A DNA stretch of 64,000 bases from Cheiracanthium punctorium (lineage: Eukaryota > Arthropoda > Arachnida > Araneae > Cheiracanthiidae). Within the stretch, counting starts at the first letter, position 1; the number at the start of each line of letters is the position of its first letter. The notes under the pieces were generated by a model. That model saw only the letters and a list, made by a program, of their open reading frames with translations, was not told the DNA's origin and made no database searches. The stretch lies in NCBI GenBank assembly GCA_038373885.1, contig JAWZYV010011900.1:186001-250000 (forward strand), in the 5' to 3' direction. Positions 14,601-23,446 of this stretch are shown in pieces. A program made the position numbers and the translations under genes.

Positions 14601-17600
14601 AAAGATTGTACAATTTATATTCCACATAATCTGCATAGAGAATTTTATGGAACACTGAACTGAAAAATTTGCTATATTTTTTCAAAGTATGAAAGCTATT
14701 GAGTTGTAAATAAGCAAGACGAGTTTAACTAATTAATGTAAAGCAGTAGTTGTTTTCAGAAATGTTATGTACTATGCAAAGTACAAAATTATTTATAATT
14801 CTTCTTTTGTTTTTTAGAACCATCTATTATCAGCTCTCCCCGTATAGAAGTTGTGGATGATTATGTGAATATCACTTGGGAAGATCCTGTGCTCGCAAAT
14901 GGACCTCTTAATTACTTCCAAATTCTTATGGATGGTGGAAATGCCTCAAGGTTTGAGATTTTCAATGTAACTGGCCAAAACTATGTCATATTTCACCCCA
15001 ACTGCTCTGAGAATAAGGATGTTGTGCATGACTTCCGTGTTAGAGCCGTAAACATAAAAGAAGATGGAACCCATCTGTTTGGAAATTTTAGTAGTCCAAC
15101 AAAAAATAAACTGTGCTCTGCAGGTGAGGTTTGAACATTGATTGTTGTTATTATCATTTGAATCCATTTAACAAATTTTATAAAAATAATTTCATTGCTT
15201 TTGTATTATTCTTTGAGCTGTTTGACCCAGGGTCGTACTTGTCCTGAAAGTGCTATAATTCCAACATGTAAATTTATCTTTCAAAAATGTCCAAGCTTAG
15301 AAGTTTATGTTAATTTATCTTTCAAAAATGTCCAAGCTTAGAAGTTTATGTAAATTTATCTTTCAAAAATGTCCAAGCTTAGAAGTTTATGTAAATTTAT
15401 CTTTCAAAAATGTCCAAGCTTAGAAGTTTATGTAATGATTTGCTTCAACGCTTTAATGAATATTCTTAACTTATTTTTAGTAGAGTAATAATTTTTTAAG
15501 AGACGGGTTTCAAAGCTCAGAATTTTGACAATTTCGGAAAAGGTAGAGCCTTTATCTTTGGCATATGCTGCATATGTATGCAATAATTGTGAATATATGT
15601 TTACTTATCCTGCAAAAACAGACTCGTCTGTACGTTTGTGGTGTATGTTAGAGGGTGATAGTAAGGCAATCTGTGAAAGACATTCAAAACAATGTAATCC
15701 TAACTGTGTCTCAGTCCACATCATTTAGTTGCTGTGTGTGTGTGTGTTTGTTTGTAGTTGAGTTTAGTAAGTAGATTATTAATAATTAGACGCAAGCCCA
15801 GAAATCTATCTTAATGTGAAACTTTGCCACTAGTGGAATATTTTTGCTAAGAGCTCTACAGTTCAAGGAATTAAGGAGAATTCATCTATAATTACAAATA
15901 TTGAAAAAGCGTGTTACCAAGTATCTAATTCTACAATTATAAACTAAATAGTGTGCTCAGTATTGGAAATAAAGTTAATTTTTTAATCGCTTAATTTTAG
16001 AATATTGAGTTGAATCAGTCATGGGGGGGGGGATTCTTTAACACTTTAAATGAATTTGTTCACAAAATTTCTTACAATAAAATAAAAATTTAGAACATTT
16101 ATAGTGAAATTTACTATCATAAGTTTAGTTAAAGTTTTACAGGCACAATCCATAGCGATATGTGAAAACATCATGTATTTCATACTGTTGGGAGCACATT
16201 CGGCCACCTGACATTGGCATGTTTGCTCTACACTCATTTCTAAGTAATCGGCATAATTTGTTTACATATAAATGGAGCCACAAAAATATATTTCAACAGT
16301 ACTCTTGTTAAATTGTTAAAATGGAAATAATAAAAAATCAATAAAATGCAGGTTACCATAACAGCAAAATCTATAAAGAAACTGTTCACAATAGAAAGTT
16401 CACAAAAGCAAAGCAAACTTTCCTATATTGTACAGGTATCAAGAATAGAATTTTAAACACAGCTGCAAGGAAAGGACTTCATACACCCATAAACTTGTTA
16501 AAAATATTTTCAAATAAATCAAAATTGATAAAGACATAATTGACCAGGAAGGAAAAGCACGAATATGTAAATAAACTTAAAATATGAAGAATCGGAGCCC
16601 CCTTAATGCTATACAGATGTAATAAAAAAGAACATAAAGTTGGGAAAACCTAATACAGCCTTCTCACTGCTGGCCCAAAGCACCCCCATCGCAATAAAAT
16701 GTAGAAATATAACATAACTGGCAAACTGCAAAAACAGGCACTACAGCTAAGAAAGAGAGTCTGTAGAAATTTAATTGATTAAAGGGCAGTGAAGGACAAT
16801 ACCCTTGAGCTGATTGATGAGGAGTGCACAAGATACTTAAAAATGGCTGCAGAGCAATTAGTGCCATCTGAGGTGGCTGAAAGTGTTTGCAACAGTACAG
16901 TATGAAATTTTCTTTTTATACATTTTTATGAGTATATAAAGACTATTAAAACTGGTAAACAAATGCATAGGTAGGCAACAGATATCACTTTTAAAATTAA
17001 AAATCATATTGAGTAAAAATTTGAAAATATTTATTGATTAAAAAAATTCCAGACAATTTGAAAGTAACTGAAAAGTTTTGCATCTATTTGTATTTATTTT
17101 ACTACATGTAAACTTAGATTTCATTCTATTTATCAGACTATCTGCAAAGTTTTCACAAGTTTACAAATTTTAGCAGTTGTGCTATTTCATCAGTTTGTAA
17201 ACATTCATAAATTTATTTATTTATTTTTTGTCCTAAACAACAATTCTAATTTTCATTTAAAATAACATTCGCCCCACCCTGTATACATATTAAAAATTTT
17301 AAGATTGTTATCATTAATGTATCATAATGCAATTTTTAAGGTATTCTCTTTGCACTGATTTCTTTTTCGGTCATCACAAAATCATTGTGCAGATGTAGCT
17401 TTTTGCCATGTTTTTTATGCGTTTTATTTTTAATTTACAGCTGTCCCTATTATATTCTATGTTGGTATTGCTATTGGTGCTACTGTGGGAGTTGGGCTTC
17501 TTATCTTAACTGGCTATGCCACTGTCAACTGGTAAGTAATGTCTTTGTTGATCATTCCTGCCTCTTTAATTATAAATCTCCTTCAAATGCATGATTTCTT

Positions 17601-20600
17601 CAGACATAGAAAGCCGATGGAAATCAGGGAAATAAGTTTTGGACAGAGAAAATCTGTGTAGGCTAATGTGGAACTGCATTAAAAAAACTGGGAAGTAATA
17701 AACTTGTTGTATATGAATGTAACTCGAGCATCCAAACATTTTTTTCTTTGCCAAAACTGCTTGTGCAAAACGTGGAAGTGCAGTTTCCCTCCATAAGTAT
17801 TTAAATTCAGGGAAGACAGATAAGGAAGAAAAAGAAAAAAAAAGCTTAGTATTATAGTTGTATTAATTTTTGTTTAAACTCTATTTGAATCATGAAAGAA
17901 TAAGAATTTTCGTTACTTTAAAAACTAAATAATTTTCAGATATGTACTTATCCAAAGTTGTTTATTATGGCAAGCCTACGCAATGGGCATCTGTCTGTTG
18001 GAGGGGAGGGGTGTTTGCCATGGTCAGAGGACTTTTGAAGGTGTTCTAATACATTCACATTACATCTGGAGGAAACCAACCAAAACTCCATACCATTAAA
18101 TTGGCTGCTGGGCCTGAATGTGCACCTTCACACTTCAGCAGTCTACCATGTTCTCAGTGGCTTATCCACACAGCCATGGTGGTGGGACCATACTTATTCA
18201 AGTCCCAGTTGTAGTTGTATGTTGCTTTCTGCTTTGATCCAGAGATAAATGTACTGCATTGTCTTTATATGGCATTATTCATATAGCTATTATTCAAATG
18301 TTTTGTAACTTAATGCTGCTTTTAAGATAATTGGCAGATTTCAAGGTTAAATTGTTTCCATAAAGGTTGGGATAGATAAAAATTTAAAATAAATAAATAA
18401 GAGGCAATGCATCTAATACTGGGTTCATACACCCTCTGGAAACCTGGAAAACTTTGAAAAACTTGAGATTAAACATTATTTCTTAAAACTTCGGAGAAAA
18501 TTTTCCTTTAAAAACCAGGAAAATCCTACTTTAATCCGAATGATGTAATAATAATAATAATAATTTATCCACCCCCCTTTTCTGTACTTTCTTTCACTTT
18601 TAATGTTTTCCTGCCATTCTTCATATAATTAAATGCATAAGAACGGCTTTAAAAGTTTTACATTTTGTTATAATCTTAGGTATTTTTATTAAAAGTGCCT
18701 AAAATGTGAAATATGTCGTCGTTTAAGCATAGTAGAATTGCTGGGTTTTACTTGTATAAGTACTGAAGAATACAGAGTTTTTTTTACCAGTAGCCCTGTA
18801 TGATGACACTACCAGACATTTATACTGAATTGTCAGTTGTAAGTGCTTCTAAAAAAAAACTTTTCACTCCTATAAAGCTCTTACATAGATCCTGATTTTT
18901 TTTATAGGTGGAATTGAATACGAAACTATATTTGATATAAATGTAATCAGCTTATTGTGGATCATGTTATATAACAGAAAAATTGGAAGTAGTCACCCAG
19001 TATTTACTTTTATTTTTGCGATACTTCTAAATTCTTGGAAAGTAAACTGGTAAAGTGAAAATTTCATTTTAAAAAAATGAGTATGAACCCTGTATTAGTG
19101 AAAAGAGATTAGCAGAATGCCAAGTGGAAAGTTAAGGTGAAATAAGGTGGAAGTCAGGGAAACAAAAACTGACATTTATAAAAACCCTGAAATAATTCCC
19201 TGTTCGCCATATTGTCTTTTTCGTTATTTTAATATATCTATTTTTCTTTTTTCTATAATAGTGTAATTTGTATATTTTATGTATGGTGTTATATTCAATG
19301 CCCTATACCAAAAGAGTCCTATTCGTATTATCATTTCTGTGATAAATATTAAATAGGATACTACATTTAGTTTTTCTCTTCTGTTAAGGTACTATTAAGA
19401 TTTGTACTGTGCAAGTTGTTACATGACACCTCCCTTTTCGTGTATACACACACACCTTAATGTGTCAGGTTTTTTTTTTTTTTTAATAAATATACATTGA
19501 TAGCTATATATGTGTTTTATGTTTTTAATCAGGTTTTATGAGATTTGAAGCTATTCAAAGAGCAATGTAGTTTAGATAAAATAATAATAATGCAGCATGG
19601 AACCTTTTATCCAGAATCATTTTTCAATCAAATAAATTCCTATTTTTTCCGAAAGAAAAGTGTGTAATGGTTTTTTTTTTTTCTATTTCTTGTGGTGTTT
19701 TAAATTTTATTTTGAGCACTTCAAGTAGAATTAAAAATGTAAGCAATCAGGGAAGGTGTTTTATTTATTTTTTAGTGTGTATGACTAAGTTTTTAAGAAG
19801 TTATCATACCTTTACTACTTCCTCTCTAAATATGATTATTATTTACCTTGATCTTATTGAGAGTTTTTTATGTTATTTGTCTGGTATATTAACAATTTAT
19901 GTTTAATTATAATCATAAGTACAGTAACATATATGCTACCAATCAAATCTGTGGATGTCATGTTAATGATTAATCAGTTATTCAGAAAATTCAGTTATTC
20001 AGAAATTCAGTTATACAGAATACATCTGATCCTGACCATTCTGTATAACAGGCTCTATACTGTAATAATAAAGCACAGTTTGAATTGGCCATTTCTAACT
20101 TCATCTTTATTAATCCATGTTTTTATACATAAATCTATTTTTTAATTTAGGATGAAAAAGCAAATAGATATGATCAGAAGCCTCCAAATCCAACTGCCTA
20201 AAGATTTAGATTCTCCTATGGAAGTAAGTTTTAACATTTTTGTGAGCATTTTGTGATTCCAACACTGTACTTAGTTTTTTTTTTTTTTTTTTTTTCTCCA
20301 TTTATTTTAATTATGAAAAGAAAAAAAGAAAAAAATGCTACTAGCATATTCAAAATATTTTTTTTATTGTATCAGTACTGCAAACATAACAAGGTGACAT
20401 GCACTATTTGATCTTTGTTTTTATTTATTTATATTGTTTTTCAGTTTTTTTTTTCATAGAGTTGTGTAGTCACATGAATTCATCAAAATATAATTTTTTA
20501 CAGAATCCTCTGAGTTCATATGACAAGTTCAAAAATGGACTCCAAACAAACCACGATTCAGGTATACCTTGTGATACTTCATATGAAAGGCTGTGTGAAT

Positions 20601-23446
20601 TTGCTCAAGACAAAGATCTAAACAGAATACCTGGAGAAGTAATTGTTTTTAAAATTGTTCAGTTGTTTTATTTAAAGATTGTCAAACTGATGTATGCTGT
20701 AAAATTACTCTTCATGATATTATTACAGGGTTAATAATAATTTTTATTAAATAATTTCATAGTATTAATTTTATCTGTGTAATCTCTCAAGCTATTAACA
20801 TGCATATTTTCCTTAGTGTTATAAAAATTCTTCAAGAATTCTTCTCAGAATGTTCTATTTATGTATTTACTGCTCTTGTTGTGTGTCGAAATTTTTAAAT
20901 GTTAGGCTGCCTATATAATATATATATATATATATATACTGCTTATGCATCCCTAGACAACGATTTGTCCTTTTAACTATTTATTATTAAAAAAACTTAT
21001 TTTAGTCTTCAATATTTCCAGTCAGATTTTGAATAAATATTGAAGACTAAAATAATTTTGAATCATAGCAAACTAAATGGAACTTGTTAATTTTTTTCTA
21101 TAGAATTATAATTTGAGAGAAATTGTCAAGTTATGTTTGTAATTTTATGAAATTAGTCTTTAAAAGCATGGAAAGAAACTTACTAAATTTACTAGTGTAA
21201 AAGCAAAATTTGTATAATAAATTAAATGCCTATATTCTATTTAAAAAATAAAATAAAACTTTGGGTATCTCCTTGAAACTATCCAACATTCTCTCTCTTA
21301 ACTTCTCCCTTTAAAATTTGAACATTCATAAACTGTGCTATATATTCAAAGAAAACAAGGTCTATTAGAAACTAGGGGAAAAAATCCTATGTTAATTTTT
21401 CTGTAATCTCCTGCTGCTGAACTGAGCAATTAGTGTGTGTTTGCAATATAACATCTGATGATAAAAAGCATTCAATTTCTAATCATAGAAGTTGTTCCAA
21501 ATAAATAACTAAATATGTACTAAATTTGGTGTGCAGCAAAATTTGGTAATTTATGTAATGTATTTATAAATTAATAATTAATGTATTGTGTTTGATTTTA
21601 AGCATTATCAAGTCTTTCAAATTTTCTTTTATTCGTGATTCTTTTGAGGGAGGGGATGGATCTGAAAAGAATTAAAAAGTTCAAACTTCTATAAACTGTT
21701 GTGTGTTAGCTTACTTTTGAAGATTATTTCATGTTAAATGTAAATGTAACTGTGAGAGTAATTGCCTCATATTCATAGTTGATTTTGCTTACTAAAATAC
21801 TGTCTCTTTTTTTAAAGAATTCTCAAAAATTGAAGAGGAAAAGCTCTGGACGAAACAATAGTGGTGAAAGTAGTGCATCTGGAAAATGCCACGACAGTAT
21901 ATCTTCATCCAATACTACCAAGACGCATCTTTCTATCGATTCTGGTGCCGAAGTGGATTCGCCACCATCACCGGACGCATTGTTCTCGGACACAAGCTCG
22001 TCCCATACAACTCCTCGCTCGTATAAACCTGACTTGACGATTGTCCAAGAAGGCTGCATCAGCAAAGATTCCGGACTTGAAAGGGAAGGCACCTGCACGT
22101 TTGCCAATCCCAACGTCCATCTGCCATCCAAGTTCGCATATTTTGTGAAGAAGAAAAACTTTCCGAATGGCAATGCCGTCATGTCCAGTTACTCCAAGTT
22201 TGCCGTCCTCTCCACCAACAACAATTCCCCTTCTTTCGTCCCGTACGGTGAGCAGAGCCTGGGATTGCTGGATCAGCATTCTCTTTCGAACAGCGAACCG
22301 TCTGTTGCAGAATTCGACCCGGGAAATGGGTCGGAGCCTCTTATGCCGTACAGCAAATTCGGATTAGCTAGGAGTGCGGGAAATGGCTTGAATGTCACGA
22401 ATCAGCCACTTTCAGTTAATCCCAAAATAGGCTACTCGAAATTTGGCACAGTGTACAGAGCGCTCAAGCGACAAGATAGCAGCAACATACCTACATTAAA
22501 TGGTGGTGTGCATACTACTTGTCCCAAACCTCTGCCTCACAATCCACAAACGTTTACTGCCTTAACCGTTAGTGGTCATCCTCAAGATAAGCAGTTGCCG
22601 CCTGTCAAAGATAACGATAAGGCTTACTCGAAGTTTGGTGTCTCGAAGCAGAATGCACCAGTGAATGGGTATGTTTGTTTCAAGGACACACTGTCGTATC
22701 CAACTGCTGATTCTGGAACGGCCTATTCTAAGGTGGGTGTGACATCTAGCCAAATTTCCCAGCAGCCTGAAAACGATCCAGTAAAAGAAAAGGAAGTTAT
22801 AATCAATCCTGCTGAACTTCACCCACTGCCTCCGTCTAGTCAGGCTCCGTTACCTTCCTGCGGGAGCCCTAATGAAACGAGCAACACGTTAAACAAAGAG
22901 GGTGACAGTCCCAGATCCAAACCAGAAAAACCTGCCAATTCAAAAACTCAAATGGATAGACCCAAATCTGAGACAGAACAACCTGCCAACCCTAAGACAC
23001 AGACAGACAGTGCTGAAGAGGAGGATAAAGACTGTTTTATTCCCGATTCGTCGCCGTCTTTGTTGGATGAGATCACGTTAGATTTGGGCGGCAAGCTGAA
23101 GCCCACAAATTTCACGATCAGTGCCAGTAATGACACTATGGGTTTTCTGCTTCAGGAAGAAAGCAGTTCTCAACCTGTTAACCAATTAACTAACATAATA
23201 GATGTTTTGTTTGCCGATTTCCATGTTCCAGGTGATTGCAAGCCCATAACTATTACCATGGAATCGCTAGATGTCACAGGTACATCAGATGATCACTGTG
23301 AACAGTGTTGCCAGCTATTAACTGAATGTACGTGTAACACTGTTTTGAAAGACACGGAACAAACTGAAGTGACCTGTAATGGTCACGTGTCTCCATTACC
23401 TAGTTTATCAGATTATGTTCAGGTTGGCTGTAAACCGGCTTGTTAG
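2142..23446 (+). CDS. dome: Domeless-like cytokine (JAK/STAT) receptor, 3' thirteen coding exons; 5' end outside window
   Basis: Spliced coding region with exons 2142-2302, 3384-3546, 3733-3818, 6711-6954, 8817-9110, 10606-10776, 11597-11752, 13322-13636, 14818-15123, 17441-17531, 20151-20223, 20504-20638 and 21818-23446. All introns begin GT and end AG, and reading phase is kept throughout. The product has six FN3 domains, one transmembrane helix and a cytoplasmic tail of about 610 residues with no kinase or phosphatase domain. Two domains end in WSxWS-like remnants (FWSPS near 3509, GWSGNS near 11707), the hallmark of class I cytokine receptors. Domeless is the usual arthropod member of that class; it binds Unpaired-type ligands at the surface and signals through JAK and STAT. 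The tail repeats the tyrosine motif YSKFG. The first exon in view starts in phase 1, so the start codon, signal peptide and probably a first cytokine-receptor domain lie upstream. Sidekick or a receptor phosphatase is less likely, since no Ig or PTP domain is seen. The family call is inference; the exon model is read directly. Confidence 0.72.
3384..3546 (+). CDS. Receptor exon b: second half of FN3 domain 1 with degenerate WSxWS
   Basis: Acceptor TTTTAAACAG, donor G|GTATGT (phase 1). It carries the FN3 tyrosine corner (LVPHTEYHFSIQCRS) and FWSPSA, which sits where a cytokine receptor has WSxWS. N-glycosylation site NVS near the start. Confidence 0.85.
3733..3818 (+). CDS. Receptor exon c: first part of FN3 domain 2
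   Basis: A short exon of 86 nt missed by ORF length filters. Acceptor CCTTTTGCAG, donor AAA|GTATGT. It encodes TPSTFDVENILGNRTVTVYWK-type FN3 strands A and B with the core Trp. The next exon in phase is almost 2.9 kb away. Confidence 0.8.
4640..6622. mobile_element. Unclassified repeat with reiterated CATCTAGTGGCG modules
   Basis: Sits in the intron between exons c and d. Begins near TAGCTGAAGTACCCG and ends near TTTTATATATTAGAT. At 4800-5360 there are about five diverged modules of 100-135 bp. Most pair a [TA]AAACGG motif with a GC[AG]CCATCTAGTGGC-like block and an AATATTCTC stretch. The text resembles 3' regions of arthropod non-LTR or Helitron-type repeats. No coding sequence was recognised. 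Confidence 0.4.
6711..6954 (+). CDS. Receptor exon d: remainder of FN3 domain 2
   Basis: Acceptor CTTTTATTGCAG, donor T|GTAAGT (phase 1). It has the FN3 tyrosine corner (LDSHSAYIFRIYAVNSIGPS) and glycosylation sites NKT and NSS. A His-rich stretch (HFHIHHVLSHS) is unusual for an FN3 C' region. Confidence 0.85.
7109..7924. mobile_element. TA-flanked MITE, 816 bp (CAGTMGAAACC termini)
   Basis: Left end TA|CAGTAGAAACCGC, right end GGTTTCGACTG|TA, which are inverted copies with one mismatch over 11 bases. TA flanks both ends. A motif resembling GTGCACTTATG recurs many times inside (near 7145, 7733, 7807, 7889). TA target and CAGT ends point to the Tc1/mariner-pogo group; no transposase remains. 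Confidence 0.65.
8639..8666. repeat. TA microsatellite
   Basis: An uninterrupted AT dinucleotide run in the intron about 150 bp before exon e. Confidence 0.9.
8817..9110 (+). CDS. Receptor exon e: FN3 domain 3 in one exon
   Basis: Acceptor CATTTTAG, donor G|GTATGT; phase 1 on both sides. A complete FN3 domain: EKPKDITVISYG, FNLSWRAS, YNFTVYWCK, then YQFAVSANDDG. Two cysteines (YWCK, SKCDG) could form a disulphide. Confidence 0.87.
10606..10776 (+). CDS. Receptor exon f: first half of FN3 domain 4, Cys-rich
   Basis: Acceptor TTTTATAG, donor G|GTAAGA. It encodes KIQWSLECEAQK, YAIQYCEFSGPC and RSC. Four or more cysteines in 57 residues resemble the disulphide-bearing N-terminal half of a cytokine-receptor module. 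Confidence 0.84.
11597..11752 (+). CDS. Receptor exon g: second half of FN3 domain 4 with GWSGNS
   Basis: Acceptor ATTTTTTTAG, donor G|GTATAC. It encodes LGSLKPYTYYLAFMRVHTLS followed by GWSGNS, a second WSxWS-like element just before the end of the domain. Confidence 0.86.
12339..12467. mobile_element. TA-flanked MITE, 129 bp
   Basis: Left TA|CAGTCAATGCTCGTTTT, right AAAATGAGCATCGACTG|TA. The termini are inverted over about 25 bases with few mismatches. The CAGTC ends and TA target put it with the elements at 7109 and 25582. Confidence 0.72.
12973..13086 (+). repeat. SINE fragment, 3' half
   Basis: GCCCCTTAAAAAGTCCTCC onward matches the 3' half of the fuller SINE at 57165-57395 (GCCCCTTAGAAAGTCCTCC), ending near GTAGGCTAGCCATAACAC. 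The tRNA-like 5' part is missing. Confidence 0.65.
13322..13636 (+). CDS. Receptor exon h: FN3 domain 5 in one exon
   Basis: Acceptor TTCTTTTCAG, donor A|GTAAGT; phase 1 on both sides. A canonical FN3: APSDTPQNVSIINVDG, ISLSFEPPKVPNGVVSRYIV, then YSIEIEACVDQACSG. Glycosylation sites NVS, NRT and NYS. Confidence 0.88.
13716..14225. mobile_element. Foldback TTAA MITE, copy 2 (510 bp)
   Basis: Begins TTAACCCCTTGAGGCG and ends GCTTTAAAGGGTTAA. The left part is one long inverted repeat: arms of about 110 bp at roughly 13,738-13,852 and 13,880-13,990 pair (CCCAATGCTGAAAAAAGGG against CCCTTTTTTCAGCATTGGG; GGCAGCCGTAGCCATCG against CGATGGCAACGGCTGCC). The centre is the smaller palindrome GACAGCTGGC/GCCAGCTGTC. 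About 230 bp of unique sequence follows to the right end. It lies in the intron between exons h and i. Confidence 0.75.
14243..14332 (+). repeat. Interspersed repeat, family shared with 55793
   Basis: CCATGGTTGCGAAGGC...CAGGCCTTGGCCC...GGGCTGTTGTGCTAATG closely matches 55797-55885 (CCATGGTCGCAAAGG...CAGGCCTTAGCCC...GGGCTATTGTGCCAATG). Probably part of a SINE. Confidence 0.6.
14818..15123 (+). CDS. Receptor exon i: FN3 domain 6 in one exon
   Basis: Acceptor TTGTTTTTTAG, donor G|GTGAGG. It encodes the membrane-proximal FN3: YVNITWEDP, GPLNYFQILMDGG, HDFRVRAVNIKEDG, then NFSSPTKNKLCSAG. Confidence 0.87.
15268..15434 (+). repeat. 41-bp minisatellite, four copies
   Basis: The unit beginning AATTTATCTTTCAAAAATG starts at 15271, 15312, 15353 and 15394, exactly 41 bp apart. 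Copies differ only at the join (TTAATT or TAAATT). It lies in the intron between exon i and the transmembrane exon. Confidence 0.95.
16351..16905 (+). pseudogene. Decayed coding sequence, unidentified
   Basis: One frame reads about 185 codons with only five internal stops and no frameshift, ending in TGA at 16903-16905. The translation looks protein-like: FTKAKQTFLYCTGIKNRIL, NTAARKGLHTPINLLKIF, ALQLRKRVCRNLID, DNTLELIDEECTRYLKMAAE and QLVPSEVAESVCN. Several stops (TAA, TAG, TGA) could be C-to-T changes of CAA, CAG or CGA. I do not recognise the family. It could be a processed pseudogene or a transposon gene, and it sits in the intron before the transmembrane exon on the sense strand. Confidence 0.5.
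17441..17531 (+). CDS. Receptor exon j: transmembrane helix
   Basis: Acceptor TAATTTACAG, donor TG|GTAAGT (phase 2). A 91-nt exon encoding AVPIIFYVGIAIGATVGVG followed by LLILTGYATVNW, a single glycine-rich hydrophobic helix of about 25 residues. The next exon begins with MKK, a basic stop-transfer. Confidence 0.86.
17966..18198 (-). repeat. SINE, nearly full length, reverse orientation
   Basis: TATGGCAAGCCTACG through CAGCCATGGTGGTGGGACC is the reverse complement of the SINE at 57165-57395, sharing CACATTACATCTGGAGGAAA and the ACTTCAGCAGTCTACCAT block. It lies in the intron after the transmembrane exon. Confidence 0.72.
18413..19098. mobile_element. MITE, 686 bp, 18-bp inverted termini
   Basis: Left CTAATACTGGGTTCATAC and right GTATGAACCCTGTATTAG are inverted copies with one mismatch in 18. 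The CAGGGTTCATAC core looks hAT-like. I see no clear target duplication. Confidence 0.65.
20151..20223 (+). CDS. Receptor exon k: juxtamembrane segment, possible box 1
   Basis: Acceptor TTTAATTTAG, donor GAA|GTAAGT. The basic juxtamembrane MKKQIDMIRS leads into LQIQLPKDLDSPME. Two prolines six residues apart resemble the JAK-binding box 1 of cytokine receptors; this is inference. Confidence 0.8.
20504..20638 (+). CDS. Receptor exon l: cytoplasmic segment with first tyrosine motif
   Basis: Acceptor AATTTTTTACAG, donor GAA|GTAATT. It encodes 45 residues including SSYDKFKNG, a relative of the downstream YSKFG repeats, and TSYERLCEFAQDKDLNRIPGE. Confidence 0.84.
20914..20939. repeat. TA microsatellite
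   Basis: AT dinucleotide run (ATATAATATATATATATATATAT-like) in the intron before the last exon. Confidence 0.85.
20997..21055. repeat. Perfect 21-bp inverted repeat
   Basis: TTATTTTAGTCTTCAATATT(T) at 20997-21017 is perfectly complementary to 21035-21055 across a 17-nt loop. It lies in the last receptor intron and no surrounding TE ends were seen. Confidence 0.85.
21818..23446 (+). CDS. Receptor exon m: long terminal cytoplasmic exon with YSKFG repeats
   Basis: Acceptor TCTTTTTTTAAAG, stop TAG at 23444-23446; 542 residues. Low-complexity, Ser/Pro-rich and probably disordered. Tyrosine motifs lie at 22190 (SYSKFA), 22349 (PYSKFG), 22433 (GYSKFG), 22625 (AYSKFG) and 22724 (AYSKVG). A charged imperfect repeat (RSKPEKPANSKTQ, then KSETEQPANPKTQ) spans about 22,914-23,010. 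The C-terminus has a Cys-rich patch (HCEQCCQLLTECTC) and DYVQVG. GC content is clearly above the flanking introns, as expected for coding sequence under constraint. Confidence 0.9.
   Translation, partial: NSQKLKRKSSGRNNSGESSASGKCHDSISSSNTTKTHLSIDSGAEVDSPPSPDALFSDTSSSHTTPRSYKPDLTIVQEGCISKDSGLEREGTCTFANPNVHLPSKFAYFVKKKNFPNGNAVMSSYSKFAVLSTNNNSPSFVPYGEQSLGLLDQHSLSNSEPSVAEFDPGNGSEPLMPYSKFGLARSAGNGLNVTNQPLSVNPKIGYSKFGTVYRALKRQDSSNIPTLNGGVHTTCPKPLPHNPQTFTALTVSGHPQDKQLPPVKDNDKAYSKFGVSKQNAPVNGYVCFKDTLSYPTADSGTAYSKVGVTSSQISQQPENDPVKEKEVIINPAELHPLPPSSQAPLPSCGSPNETSNTLNKEGDSPRSKPEKPANSKTQMDRPKSETEQPANPKTQTDSAEEEDKDCFIPDSSPSLLDEITLDLGGKLKPTNFTISASNDTMGFLLQEESSSQPVNQLTNIIDVLFADFHVPGDCKPITITMESLDVTGTSDDHCEQCCQLLTECTCNTVLKDTEQTEVTCNGHVSPLPSLSDYVQVGCKPAC

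Noticed and set aside
21823..22279. Two minus-strand frames of 103-119 codons
   Set aside because: They lie antisense to the well-supported last receptor exon, whose GC-rich codons create long shadow frames.
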